Positions 34,911 to 46,833 of a stretch of 64,000 bases of DNA are shown one piece after another. Below the pieces are notes generated by a model. The model worked only from the letters and a program-made list of their open reading frames with translations, searched no databases and had not been told where the DNA came from. The translations under genes and the position numbers were made by a program. Each line of letters starts with the position of its first letter. Positions within the stretch are counted from its first letter, which is position 1. The stretch covers positions 1,074,471-1,138,470 of the forward strand of contig NW_004450459.1 in assembly GCF_000321225.1 (NCBI RefSeq). The letters are read 5' to 3'. The DNA is from Odobenus rosmarus divergens. Taxonomy: Eukaryota > Chordata > Mammalia > Carnivora > Odobenidae.

Positions 34911-35199
34911 TTGTATACAGGAGATTGGGAACAAATCATTGTAGAGATTCCAGATTCTGTTACTGCTTTTGAAGACTGCTTATTTTTGTCTTAGAAGGCA
35001 CTTAATCTATCTGGACCCAAATTTCCAGCTCCAACTCTTTTGCAATGGACTGCAGCTGAAATTTCTGTCGCAGTTTTCAGCCTTCCCCCTTTTGTTTTTC
35101 ACCTGCCCCCTTGGAGTCTGTTCTGCACGAGTGCAGCCAAAGGAGTCAGCTAAAAATTAGGATGAGGTTCATTATGGATTTGGGACTGTGTTGTGACTC

Positions 35200-35880
35200 T
35201 TTCCTTTTTTGATTATCCTCCCTAACTTCAAAGTTGTTTGGACATCTCTAAACTCAGCCAGTTGACTCCTCAGAGCAGTAAGACTGCACTTTTCTGCTTG
35301 AGTTCTAGCATCCCTGCACCCACGAGGACATGAGAGTACCCTCAGGTAAAAAGCTTTATAAACAAATCTCACCCGATGTGATTCCCAAAATGATTATTCC
35401 CCTCAGTTTCTGCCTGCTGTTGGTCATTCTCCATGCCTTCAGATAGCTGTTTTTTAATATGTTGCCCAGAGTTTATAATTGTTATAGAAGACTTAGATAA
35501 ACCTGCTCTATCATTTCCAGAAGCAGAATTCTGCCTCGTATATCTTTATCCCTTTAAGTCTTCTGTGTCATTTTACTTTAAATATATCTCTTAGAAGCAA
35601 CATGTAGCTGGTTTTATATTTTTATGAAATCTGATTCTGTTTGCTATTCAATATGTTGGCTTAATCCTAATTTACATTTATGTGATTAATGAAATCTGGA
35701 TTTATTTTTTACCATTTACCATGTGTTCTGTTTACCATTATTTACATTTGCTTTAGTTCTGGTTTTTTCACTAGATTGAAAAGCTTTTCTCTATTTTCCC
35801 CTCATCCTTTATGCTTTCCTCATTTGGAAGCTATAAATTCTATTTCTCTTCCTTAGTGGCCACGCTTATATTCTACATAT
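35200..35880. other. Intergenic, probable degraded LINE
   Basis: T-rich sequence leading into the antisense L1 at 35890. TTTACATTTATGTGATTAAT and similar phrases look LINE-like but are too diverged to place firmly. Confidence 0.4.
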
Positions 35881-35889
35881 ATATCTGTA

Positions 35890-37470
35890 AAATTGTTACC
35901 AAAGTCTAAAGTTATTCAATATTTCTTCCTTCCAAACAGGAAAAGAAGATTACTGCATTTTATTTACCTGTTACCAAATTCCTATCTTTTACTGTTGTCT
36001 AAAAACTTAGCATCAACCTTTTTTTTTGGTGCAATTGTAAATGGGATTGTCTTCTTAATTTCTCTTAGTATCTTTAATTACTTCATTATTGTATAGAAAT
36101 GCAAAGGTTTCTATATATTAATTTTGTATCCTGTGACTTACTGAATTCGTTTATCAGTTCTAGTAGTTTTTTGGTGCAGTCTTTAGGGTTTTCTGTATAT
36201 AGTATCAGGTCATCTGCAAATAGTGAAAGTTTTACTTCTTCCTTACCATTTTGGATGCCTTTTATTTTTCCTCATCTGGTTGATGTGGTTAGGACTTCCA
36301 GCACTATGTTGAATAAAAGTGAGAGTGGACATCCTGTCTTGTTCCTGATCTTAAAGAAAAATCTCTGTTTTTCACCATTGAGTATGATGTTGGCTGTGAG
36401 TTTTGCATATATGACCTTTATTATGTTGAGGTATGTTCCCTCTAAACCTACTTTGTTGCGAGTTTTTATCATGAATGGACTTTGTACTTTGTCAAATGAT
36501 ATTTCTGCCTTTATTGAGATGATCATATGGTTTTTATCCTTTCTCTTGTATCATATTAATTGATATGTAAATATTAAACCATGCTTGCATCCCTGGAATA
36601 AATCCTATCTAATCGTGGTGAATGATTTTTTTAAATGTATTGTTGGATTCACTTTGCTATTATTTTGTTGGGGATTTTTGCATCTATGTTCATAAGAGAT
36701 ACTGGCCTGTTGGGTTGCTTTGTTTTGTTTTGCTTTGTGGTGTCTTTATCTGGTTTTGCTGTCAGGATAATGCAGGCCTCATAGAATTAATTTGGAAGTA
36801 TTCCTTCCTCTTCTGTTTTTTTGGAATAGTTTGAGAAGAATAGGTATTAACTCTTCTTTAACTGTTTGGTAGGTGCTCGCTTTGGCAGCACATACACTAA
36901 AATTGGAATGACACAGAGAAGATTAACACAGCACCTGTGCAAGGGTGACAGGTAAATGTTTGGTAGATTCACCTGTGAGGCTATCCGGTCCTGAACTATT
37001 GTTGGAAGTTTATTGATTACTGATTCCATTTTATTGCTAGTAATCAGTCTGTCAAAATTTTTATTTCTTCCTGACTCAGTTTTGGAAGCTTACATGTTTC
37101 TAGGAATTTATCCATTTCTTGTAGGTTGTCCAATTTGTTGGCATATGATTTTTCATAATATTCTCTTACAATCCTTTGTATTTCTGTGGTGTCGGTTGTT
37201 ATTTCTCCTCCTTCATTTCTGATTTTATTTACTTGAGTCCACTCTTTTTTTCTTCTTGAATCTGGGTAAAGGTTTACCAATTGTGTTTATCTATTCAGAG
37301 GACCAACTCCTAGTTTCATTTATCTGTTCTATATCATAATCTGATCTATTATTTTTTTAGTCTCTATTTCATTTATTTCTGCTCTAATCCTTATTATTTC
37401 CTTCCTTCTACTGGCTTTGGGCTTTGTTTTTCTTTTTCTAGCTCCTTTGGGTGTAAGGTTAGATTAGCAT
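35890..37470 (-). repeat. Antisense L1 ORF2 (RT and endonuclease regions), defective
   Basis: On the minus strand the frame at 36272-36526 reads ...[20 protein letters not shown] and NIILNGEK, and 37044-37280 reads TTEIQRIVREYYEKSYANKL and EMDKFLET, both recognisable L1 ORF2 RT-side segments. The 5' endonuclease part continues to about 37470. It is broken by stops, frameshifts and the U6 insertion at 36873. The long + strand frame at 36099-36563 is its antisense shadow. Confidence 0.88.
36873..36953 (+). pseudogene. U6 snRNA retropseudogene, 3'-truncated
   Basis: It begins at the exact U6 5' end (GTGCTCGCTTTGGCAGCACA) and follows U6 for about 80 nt, including the ACAGAGA box, with about ten substitutions, then stops before the 3' end of U6. 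Flanking 13-bp direct repeats (AACTGTTTGGTAG 36860-36872; AAATGTTTGGTAG 36954-36966) show insertion into the L1. There is no poly(A) tail and no upstream snRNA promoter element (PSE/TATA), so it is not expected to be transcribed as U6. Confidence 0.9.
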
Positions 37471-37689
37471 CAACTTTTTTATAATTTTTTAAAATCAATA
37501 TTCAAATATACCAACATATTTTATGCTCATTATTGTTCCTTTTTGTTAAATAACAACGTAGTGATATATAACTTATATACCATAGAGGCACCATGGTTTT
37601 TTGCATCTAACTTCTTCCTCTTGGATTCACTTTTCTTCTTGCAACCTTTAGTGGTTATTCCAGTGAAATGTGTTTAGGAGTTTTGTTTT

Positions 37690-37880
37690 GTTTTTTTTAT
37701 TTTATTTTTTTAAATTTTATTTGAGAGAGAGAGTATAAGCTGGGGAGAGAGGCAGGGGGAGAGGGAGAAGCAGGCTCCCCACTGGGCAGGGAGCCCTATG
37801 TGGGGCTCGATCCCAGGGTGCCAGCATCATGACCTGAGCCAAAGGCAGACACTTAACTGATTGAGCCACCCAGGCGCCCC
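37690..37880 (-). mobile_element. CAN-SINE A of a tandem pair, minus
   Basis: Poly(T)/ATTTTATTTGAGAGAGAGAG through GAGCCACCCAGGCGCCCC. It abuts SINE B, separated only by TTGTTTGTTTTTTCT. It probably inserted into the A-rich tail of B. Confidence 0.92.
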
Positions 37881-37894
37881 TTGTTTGTTTTTTC

Positions 37895-38071
37895 TAAAGA
37901 TTTTATTTATTTATTTGTCAGAAAGAGAGAGTAGAAGCAGGGGGAGCAGCAGAGGGAGAAGCAGGCTCCCCACTGAGCAAGGAGCCCAATGCGGGACTCA
38001 GTCCCAGGACCCTGGGATCATGACCTGAGCTGAAGGCAGACATTTAACCGACTAAGCCACCCAGGCGTCCC
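37895..38071 (-). mobile_element. CAN-SINE B of a tandem pair, minus
   Basis: AAAGATTTTATTTATTTATT through GCCACCCAGGCGTCCC. The pair as a whole is flanked by GAGTTTTGTTTTG-like repeats (about 37678-37690 and 38075-38087). Confidence 0.92.
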
Positions 38072-38089
38072 TATGAGTTTTGTTTTGCT

Positions 38090-38845
38090 TTTGTCTCTAA
38101 GTGTCTTTATTTTGCTTTCACTCTTTGGATGATAGCTTTTGCCTGAGTATAGAATTCTACATTCAGAGTTCTTTTCCCCTCGGCAGTTTGAAGCTGTTAT
38201 TCCATTGTGTTCTATCATTTGTATTTCCCAGTTAGAAATCTGATATTGATTTAATTCTTTATCATTCCTTTGTAGTTAATTATTTTTTTCCTCTTTGGTA
38301 AATACTTTTAAGATTTTTCTATTTTTTCTTAGTTTTGTTAAGAAGTAGTTGATAAATATCACCATAAAAGGGGTACAGCATGATGGCTTGATTTACTTTA
38401 TGTTTGATATGCTGCAGTTTACCATGATGTTTCTAGATATGAATTTATGTTTATCCTGCTCAGTATAGAATGCACTTTTAATCTTAGGGGTTATTCTTCA
38501 ATTTTGGAAAGTTCTTTGCCACTATCTCTTCAAATACTGCTTCTTTGTAATTTCTCTATTTCCTCCTTTTGGAAGTTCCATCGGATAGAGTCTCTCATTT
38601 TGTCCTCTGTGTCACTTATTTTCTCGTGCTTATTTTTAAAAAATCTCTTTCTGTTGCATTCTGGGTTAATTCTTCAGTAATGGTTTCTAATATAGGATAT
38701 CTCTCTTAGACTGTGTGCAGACTAGAGTGCCCATTGAGTTTTCTATTTCAATAGGTATGTTTTTCTAATTTTTAATTCTTCCTATCTATTTTTATCATGC
38801 CTGATTTTGCTTCATAATGTCTTACTCTTTTTTAAAATTCATATG
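38090..38845 (-). repeat. Antisense L1M 5' region (continuation of 35890-37470)
   Basis: AGTATAGAATTCTACATTCA, TTATTCCATTGTGTTCTATC, CTTCAAATACTGCTTCTTTG and TTCCATCGGATAGAG are in the order of the 5' part of old mammalian L1s read in reverse. The SINE pair splits it from the ORF2 part. Confidence 0.65.
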
Positions 38846-38849
38846 TCTT

Positions 38850-39071
38850 GGGCACCTGCGTGGCTGTCGTTAAGTGTCTGCCTTTGGCTCAGGTCATGAT
38901 CCTAGGGTCTTGGGATCGAGTCCCACATCGGGCTCCCTGCTCGGCAGGAAGCCTGCTTCTCCCTCTCCCACTCCCCTGCTTGTGTTCCTGCTCTCGCTAT
39001 CTCTCTCTCTGTCAAATAAATAAATAAAACCTTTAAAAATAAAAATAAAAAAATAAAAAATAAATAAAATA
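38850..39071 (+). mobile_element. CAN-SINE, plus strand
   Basis: GGGCACCTGCGTGGCTGTCG head (small deletion in CTCAGTCG), CT-rich body and a long A-rich (AAATA)n tail. Approximate TSD AAAATTCATATGTCTTG and AAAATATGTACGTCTTG. Confidence 0.93.
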
Positions 39072-39394
39072 AAATATGTACGTCTTGCTTCATCTCTTTG
39101 AGGCTATGAAACAGTCTTTTTTCTTTCTTTAGATTGTCCTTTTACTTCAATTTAATCTAGAGAAAATAATTGTTCTGATTATTGACTTTATGTCAGTGTT
39201 TTTTAATGGTAGATGTCTTCATGTGCATTGGAACTTTGATTTCCCTGTTTATTTTGAATGGGAAAGTTGAATGGGAAAGCTTGTTATCTACAACTTTCTA
39301 TCTAAGGATTTTGCACTTGGCCAACATGCTCCCTGGGTCTCTAGTCTCAAATCAGGTCTTACATTGACAATTTGAGATTTCTCCCCTGTGTTGA

Positions 39395-39790
39395 TTAGTT
39401 ATTGCCAATAGTCTCAAAATCTCAGTAGTACACAGCAATAAGCATTTATTATGCTCACAAGTATATGGGACAGCTCTAATTCAGACTGTGGGTCTGTAGT
39501 CAGCTTGGGCAGTACCACTTCTGTTCATTGTTGAGCCCAGGCTGAAAGAGAAGCAGCTATCCAGGGGAAGCTCATCTCATGAAAAAGGCAGGAGCACAAT
39601 AGAGCAAAACCCATCATGCAAGCATTTCAAGCCCTTGCTTATATAACATCAACAAACATCTAATGGCAAAGCAAGTCTGATAGTCAAGCCCTAAATCAAG
39701 GAGCAATTTAAATATATTCTTCAAATTTAAAAATGCAAAAGGTGGACACAAAGAAGGGTGAAGGATTGAGGCCAGGAATCAGTTCAGTCA
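39395..39790 (-). repeat. Unnamed mammalian repeat, copy C (related to 40885-41345)
   Basis: Phrases shared in order with the downstream copy: ATTAGTTATTGCC, AATCTCAGTAGTACACAGCA, AAGAAGCAGCTATCC-like, GGCAAAGCAAGTCTGAT and TGAGGCCAGGAATC. A GC-poor old interspersed repeat. Confidence 0.5.
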
Positions 39791-40001
39791 ACCACAGTCC
39801 ATCTTCTTGGCCACAATTATTTATATGTGTCCCACAGAAAAACAGATTCACCCTTATCCTAAGACCCCCAACAGCCTCAGCTAATCATAGCATTATGATC
39901 GATATCCAGTAATTCATGATTCCCATTGATCTGGAAACCTGTGAACTAAGATATATTGGGGGGGGAGGGAATATGTGTGTGCAATCTTCACACACAATCT
40001 T

Positions 40002-40197
40002 TTTTTTTTTTTTTGAGATTCTTATTTATTTGACAGAGAGAGATAGTGAGAGCAGGAACATGAGCAGGGGGAATTGGAGAGGGAGAAGCAGGCTTCCCAC
40101 GGAGCAGGGAGCCCGACGCGGGGCTCCATCCCAGGACCCTGGTATTATGACCTGAGCCGAAGGCAGACGTTTAACGACTGAGCCACCCAGGCGCCCC
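40002..40197 (-). mobile_element. CAN-SINE, minus strand
   Basis: Poly(T), GATTCTTATTTATTTGACAG through CCACCCAGGCGCCCC. A perfect 15-bp TSD TTCACACACAATCTT at 39987-40001 and 40198-40212. Confidence 0.96.
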
Positions 40198-40884
40198 TTC
40201 ACACACAATCTTATATACCACATGGAATGATAGAACCTGGGATAGGATAACTACAATTAACTCCTAGTAAAAAGGGAGAAATTAAAAAGGCATTATTAGC
40301 ATTCACTTGTTCTAAAATACCAAAGGAAAAATGTTATGGGGTACCCCTATTCTGAAAAGAAAGAATTTTCCTTAATTAGACCCTAATTCTGCTCCCTAGC
40401 AGTGTGTCTCCAATCCATTGTTCTCTACTGCTCTTGGTTTCGTCTCCCAGAAGGTGAATTCTTTAGATTACACAACATTCTTAGTTACAGCAATATCCTT
40501 AAGTTTAATATCCCGCCCCCCCGGCTGAATCTGAGACTCCCTTACTGGCTGGAGGTGAAGAGATTTATTTGCCAAGTAAACAAGTTCTGGACTCTGAATT
40601 CCTCTAAATACTTCTTGCAAGTTGGCAGGGGTTTTTCTCCCCCAAATATATCTGTTTCTTATACCACCTTATGAAATAGAACTAAAAGTAACTGGCTCAT
40701 ACTTTGAACATATGCCTAGAAATCATCCCTGCTCTCCTTCATGTTACAACAGGTAACAGTTTTACTAAACACATGTTGCCGTTTTTCAACTTCTGTAATA
40801 GTTTTCATGCCATCCATCACCTGTCTTCTAAGCTAATAGCATGTTTTAGGTTTTTGTTACATAGCATCCCAGTATTAGGTTTTC

Positions 40885-41345
40885 TTTATTGGCTAGCTAT
40901 TGCTGCATAACAAACAACCACAAAATCTTAGTGACACATAACAATAAGCTCTTAATTCTCTTGTGGGTCTGCAGGTGAGATACAGCAGCTTAGGTGGCAA
41001 TGGCGAAAGCAGCTCTGCTTCACATTGCAGGGCTGTGGGCAGGTAGGGCAGTTCAGCTCTGCAAATAGTCATGCTAGGGCCCGGGTTGAAGAGTGGCAGC
41101 TACTCTGGGGAAAACCCTTTTCAGTGAGGTGACAGAAATACGAGAAGGTAAGCCCCATCAGATGAGCACAAGCCCCTGCTTTCATCACATCCACTAATAT
41201 CCCACTGACCAAAACAAATTCCATGGCTGAGCCCAAAGTCAAAGGGTGGAAAAGTGTATTGACTTTTGGTGGAAAGAACTTCAAACTTAGAATGGCATAG
41301 GACATAGAGAGGCGAGAAGAATTTGGGCCAGTAATTGATCTCATC
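40885..41345 (-). repeat. Unnamed mammalian repeat, copy D (related to 39395-39790)
   Basis: TAGCTATTGCTGCATAACAA, AATCTTAGTGACACATAACA, GCAGCTACTCTGGGGAAA and CTGAGCCCAAAGTCAAAGGG follow copy C. The family is common in mammals; I cannot name it reliably. The minus-strand frames at 41069-41552 have no coding support. Confidence 0.5.
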
Positions 41346-41950
41346 CTCCATTGGTAATATGTGAGATGATGGTTGCCAGCTTGCACTTCTGTTTGCCTCC
41401 AGAAGCCCCCAGCTTCCCATAAAGTTATAGGGCCAAGAAGTAGCCAACAGCAGCTTTTTAAAGTTTCCTTGTAAGGGTGTGGAAGGAAGCGAGGATCCCC
41501 CGGCCCGGCATCTCGTTTTAGGCACCAAACCTGTCCCTGACCTCCACCTCATCTAGGGCACTTTTATTCTCCCCAAAAGAGATGTAGACTCTCAATTGCT
41601 TCTGCCTACTTCACGACCCACTTCAGCAGGCCCATGGCTCCAGCCCCCATTTGTTCATAGCATTTCTTTTCTGTTCCTACCTCACAGAAATGCTGTATCT
41701 TATTGGACAAAGTTATGTCTTTTTTTTAAAGCTGTGTGTTTTTTCTTTCATATGTGTCACAGCCATGGGATTGGAGCAGGGGGAACCTTGAACACTGAAC
41801 TTTTAACAGCATTACCACCCAAAGTTGTAGAATACTGTATGAAGGTTCTCTTTTATTTCTGTGATGGTTTTTAAACATAAAATCTGTTTTTAATGTCTCT
41901 TGGTACTGAGGTATGATTAAATTTAGTACATTACAAAAAATAACCAGTTT
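41346..41950. other. Intergenic, nothing recognised
   Basis: Mixed-composition sequence with no repeat head, splice pattern or RNA gene I can place. Confidence 0.5.
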
Positions 41951-41951
41951 C

Positions 41952-42131
41952 GGGGCACCTGGGTGGCTCAGTCATTAAGCCTTCGGATCCCAGAGTCCTG
42001 GGATCAAGCCCCACATCGGGCTCCCTGCTGTGTGGGAGCCTACTTCTCCCTCTCCCACTGCCCCTGCTTGTGTTCCCTCTCTGGCTGTCTCTCTCTCTGT
42101 CAAATAAATAAAAAATCTTAAAAAAAAAAAA
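41952..42131 (+). mobile_element. CAN-SINE, plus strand, internal deletion
   Basis: GGGGCACCTGGGTGGCTCAG then CATTAAGCCTTCGGATCCCA: about 20 bases between the A-box and GATCCCAG are missing. CT-rich body and poly(A) follow. Short TSD CAGTTTC/AAGTTTC. Confidence 0.92.
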
Positions 42132-42261
42132 AGTTTCTTAAAGGATAGACATAAATATTCAAATTCAGTATATTTGGAAAAATGATCAAGCTAATTATAT
42201 AAAAGGAAAATAGGAAATAGTCCTCTATTCTTCCCAGTAATCCAATCATTAAGATATACTA

Positions 42262-42672
42262 CTTTTATTTTTTTATTTTTTTATATACATATAATATATT
42301 ACTTATTTCAGGGGCACAGGTCTGTGATTCATCAGTCTTACACAATTCACAGTGCTCACCATAATACATACCCTCCCCAGTGTCCATTACCCAGCCACCC
42401 CATCCCTCCCACCACCCTCCACTCCAGCAACCCTCAGTTTGTTTCCTGAGATTAAGAGTCTCTTACGGGTTGTCTCCCTCTCCAGTTTTGTCTTGTTTCA
42501 TTTTCCCCTCCCTTCCCCTATGATCCTCTGTCTTGTTTCTCAAATTCCTCATATCAGTGAGATCATATTGTACTTGTCTTTCTCTGACTGGCTTCTTTCA
42601 CTTAGTATAATACCCTCTAATTCCATCCACATCATTGCAAGTGGCAAGGTTTCATTTTTTTGATGGCTGCAT
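42262..42672 (-). repeat. Carnivore-type L1 3' UTR, antisense
   Basis: GTCTGTGATTCATCAGTCTT, ACAGTGCTCACCATAATACA, CCTGAGATTAAGAGTCTCTT and TGATGGCTGCATAATA are the reverse complement of a carnivoran L1 3' UTR. 5'-truncated. Relatively little diverged compared with the other L1 relics. Confidence 0.8.
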
Positions 42673-42892
42673 AATAAACTACTTTTAAATGTGTGTATTA
42701 AATATTAGTATAGCCTGATTATCCCATTCTGTTTGCCTTATACAAGTTTTTATCTCTTTTTTTTTTTTACTTTTTTACTATATATAATTTATTGCGGAAA
42801 ATTTCAAATGTATAATATACACAGAATAGTCTAATGACCTCTATGTACCCGTGACGGAGCTTCATAATTATTAATCATGGTAAATCTTATTT

Positions 42893-43128
42893 TATTTATA
42901 CCAGGGTTTGAAAGACTATAACCCACAGGTCAAATCCAGCCTACTGCCTATTTCTGTTTCTGTAAATAAAGTTTATTGGAACACAGCATGCTCTTTGTCT
43001 ACATGTTGCCTCTGCCTACTTTCATGCTACAGTAACAGAGTTTAGTAGTTGCAACAGAGATTGTGTGGCCTGCAAAGCCTAAAACATTTACTATCTAGGA
43101 TTTACAAAGAAAGGTTTGCTGACCTTGA
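42893..43128 (-). repeat. hAT-type MER relic (same family as 4429-4612, opposite orientation)
   Basis: GTAAATAAAGTTTATTGGAA, TAGTAGTTGCAACAGAGATT and GCAAAGCCTAAAACATTTAC identify the family; both ends carry the TTTGNNGAC terminal motif. Confidence 0.7.
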
Positions 43129-43139
43129 AGTATATTCTG

Positions 43140-44150
43140 ACCCACTCTCCTCAGCAAAAATATCTCTTTCCTATTTCATTTTAAAATATTTTAGTATGTA
43201 TTCTAAAAGATGACTCCAAAAAACAATACCATTCTTATACTAAAAAGTTAGCAGTAATTCATAGTTTTGTTTCTTCTACAAGTCTCCCACTGAAGACCAA
43301 CTGGGAATTCTTTAACATTTCTCTTTCTTCGTGACACATTATTCAGGTCCGCCCTAGGCCACCTATAGTCTAACAAACCATTTTCTCACCTTTGAAAGAG
43401 CTGCAGCCTTTTTATTTTCATTAGTAGTCCATTCTCAGTAATTTTAACAGCTTAACACTTTATCTGTAGATGACCTCAAAGAAGAAGATATTCTGAAATT
43501 AACAAAGCATGTGAGAAAGTTAATAAGCAATAATAGCATAATCATCAGAGATTTCAGCAAAATTGCAATTTGTGATATATTAAAGGTCCTATGAAAAAAT
43601 ATGGCATATAAAGACAATCTCACGTTTTGAAAAGTCTAATGGTATTAGAGATTTTGGGCACACTGGTTTTTCTTGAGAAAACCAAGGAGTTCACTTTCAG
43701 AGGTTTTAACAGTGAAGTGATTGTTAGCATTTCTAAAAAAAATTTATATTGAAATAGCTTTTCTTTCCAGTTTACATGGCAATTTTACAGGAGCTGTCTC
43801 ATTTAATGTTTACAGCAGCCTAGTGAGGGAGAGCTTATTTTCAGATTAGAAGATTCCACTGAAACACAAACCCATGTCATCTGCTTAAAGTCCACCAGCC
43901 ATGCCACTGAACCAGCAGTGACAAATCTTTCCAGAGAGCAGTTTTAAAAAGGTTTTATCACCCTTTACAGGCCTTGGTTATATAAATGTTCTATGTTATG
44001 CAAGTATGATTAAGTGCATTACCTCCGAGATATGCTAAAGATTTATCTGTACTGTGAAGATACTGCAATAAACTCTTAGGAAATCTGTACCTTTGGAGCT
44101 TAGGATTTCAAGCACAGAGTGTTGTATCTTTCAAAATCAAAGAGCAAGAC
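43140..44150. other. Intergenic, mostly unremarkable
   Basis: A possible degraded MIR in reverse at about 43770-43890 (ATTTAATGTTTACAGCAGCC). No genes recognised. Confidence 0.45.
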
Positions 44151-44159
44151 ACAATCCAT

Positions 44160-45190
44160 TATCTAGCTTTCATAGACTCCTCTTGAGCATTTCTTTTACA
44201 TCTTCATGATGGGTCCAGAGCACTAGTGGAGAGCCGGTCTTAGAGGCTTGGAGAAATGGCTCATTCCAGGGTTTGGGCAGAGGAAGTCCAAACTAAACCT
44301 GGAACATCTTCTTGTATTAGAAAGTAAGGAAATGCTTCCCAAAACGATGAAGGGGAAGTCAAAAGGACACAGCAGCTCGAAGTGAATACCACTAGATAAA
44401 TCTGGGATACTTTGAGCATTAAAATAGATAATAGTAGTAGTAAATTATAACCTATTGAATAATATATGTATCCACGAGTCCACACTGATATAAGTAAGTT
44501 GTAAGTTTGATGAGAATGAGATATTTACATTATCTCAAGTATCTCCCTACAAAATACTTACGGATTAAAAAGGGAAATGAGGCTACTTTATAATAGTGGA
44601 GACTGGAAGACATCATTTTAATCACATGATCAGAGTGAATACCCCAGTAATGGGACAAATTGAAAATGTGGAACCTAGCCCCACCTGATAGGGTGTAATG
44701 AGAATACTTCATCGCTTCTGTAAGATGCCTGCCAAAGGAACATAACCTTATCGTAAGGTAACATTAGACAGAACTGAACTGGGGAACATTCTAAAAATTA
44801 CTGACCCATAATTTTCAAAAGTGATAAGATCCTGAAAGTCAAGGAAAGATTGAGGGACTATTTGAGGCTGAATGAAGACGTCTAAGGAGACATGAAACTA
44901 AATACAACACCTAATTCTGGACTAGATCCTTTTGCTATAAATGGCAATGGAACATTTGCAAAACTTGAACAGGGTCTAAGGATTTGATGGTAGTAATGTG
45001 TCAATGTTAGTTTTCTGATCTTGCTTGGTTGTATCATGGTTAAATAAGAGAATGTCCTTGAATATCAGAAATACACACTAAGGTATGAAGGGGTAATGGA
45101 GCACCTGGCCAGAAACCTATTCTCAAATTTTAAACAACAAAAGTTCTTTGTACTTTTTTTGTTAAGTTTTCTGTATGTTTGACATTGTTT
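44160..45190 (+). repeat. Ancient repeat, LINE 3'-like, sense
   Basis: GTCAATGTTAGTTTTCTGAT, TGGTTAAATAAGAGAATGTC and ATACACACTAAGGTATGAAG, followed by an AAACAAC/AAAGTTC end, match a common mammalian repeat 3' end. The upstream part (44390-44930) looks like the same element. Family not named. Confidence 0.45.
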
Positions 45191-45199
45191 CAAAAAGGA

Positions 45200-46830
45200 A
45201 ATTTTTTTACAAAAATGCAAAACTACATGCACATAAAGTTACAGCGGACTCTCACAGATGTCTGTTACATAATGCCATTTTCCTTGGCCACAGGTATAGT
45301 TTCGTTACAAAGATTTCTTGCCAGTCTTTGTACTTGACAAAAACTTACATCAAAGGCAATTGTCTATAAAAGCTTTAATAATATCACATTTGCTTTTCTG
45401 GTGGAAAAGGGCAATGAAAGACAAAACAAGAAAACTCATCTCTTCAACAAATGTTTGTCGAGTAACATATCAAGCTCTGTGGTAGGTACGAATTTTCTCT
45501 CTGTGGCGGGCACTGTGATACACTACCCGAATCCCCTTTCGGAACTGAAGGCCTGATTGCCCTAGCTTTTAGGAATGCTGAGACAAATCGGCCCTCACCT
45601 GTCAGCCTCCTTTAGGGATTGTTTCAACTAAGAGAATGCCCTTGCCTAAGGTCACACTCCCTTCCCAAGGTGTTCTGCATCCAATCGCTGGTAACTGTGA
45701 AGGTCCCTCTTGCCCCACTCAATTCAAAGTGTCTTAGAAGGGTTGAACCATCTAAGGAACATTCCAGAGGACAAAGCTTTCATTGAGAATCTATCACAGC
45801 TCAGTTTCTCCCCCTGCCAGTTCTTTTCCCTTCTCTTTGCCTTCCCTTTCCCTTACGTAGGCGATGGTCCCTAGAACGCTCTTTATGAACCTCCTGCCTG
45901 CTGACTCAGAGTCTGCTCCTCAGGAAAGCCAACCTGTGCCATCCTCTCTCAATGATTTCTCTCTGGAGCCAAAAAGGATCATTACTTTTCAATTTTTTAC
46001 TATTAAACAAGGCTGTAATTTGTAAGCTTAAAATTTTATGACCTCCCCTCTTTTTATTTTCCCCACATTGAAGAGATTCATGGCCTTCCCTCTCGCCTGC
46101 TCCACTTTCTGTTTCTTGATCAGCTAGCACGAAATGGGAAGATGGAGAGGCTAAGAGAATGGGAACAGAAAGAGCATAGGTGGGAGCCAGATTCTGTCTT
46201 GGGAAGGCAAGATTGAGACAAGTTTGTCTTGGCCTCTACCTCTCTTTTATTTGCTATTTTCTCTCTCTCTCAACCCCTGCCTCCCGGGGACACCTTTTCC
46301 AGGTACTCCTATTGCATGGCTCTTCCTTTCTCAAGAGAGTAACTCATTCTCACTAGGGTGTGTGGATGGAACGTGTCATTCTCCTTAAAAGAATTTGCAG
46401 TAGAGACTGTTGGGTTTCTCTGTTTTTTTGTTTTTCTGTTTTTGAGGCTTACTACAACAGAGCACTTCCATAGAATGGTGAAAGGAAGCAACAAATCTAT
46501 TGACATTAGTAAGAAAGATGTTTTTGGCACCCCACTGAATCATCCACATAGGCAATCACTCCTCTTCTCCATTTCACATCAATTGAAGTTCTCTTATACG
46601 AAGTCCTTGGGAAAATATCTTGGGAAAAGCTAGTACTTGGAACCACTCCTATATTTGAAAAACTGCTATAAATCCTTTACCCCAAGCATCGGTTTGTAGA
46701 TTAAGTCGTTTTTTGCAGAAACAGAGGTTTAATTTTTAGTAACATAAATTAGCTCTATTTCATTCGTTAACTTCTATTTTTAGCAGACCATGAGCCATAC
46801 AAGTAAATGTTTAGGTTAAGGAAATAATAA
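45200..46830. other. Intergenic, no gene recognised
   Basis: Slightly GC-richer than the surroundings at 45500-46300, but without exon-like structure. Short frames on both strands have no family resemblance. Confidence 0.5.
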
Positions 46831-46833
46831 TTT

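Noticed and set aside
36099..36563. 154-residue + strand open frame
   Set aside because: It is the exact antisense of recognisable L1 ORF2 RT sequence on the minus strand.
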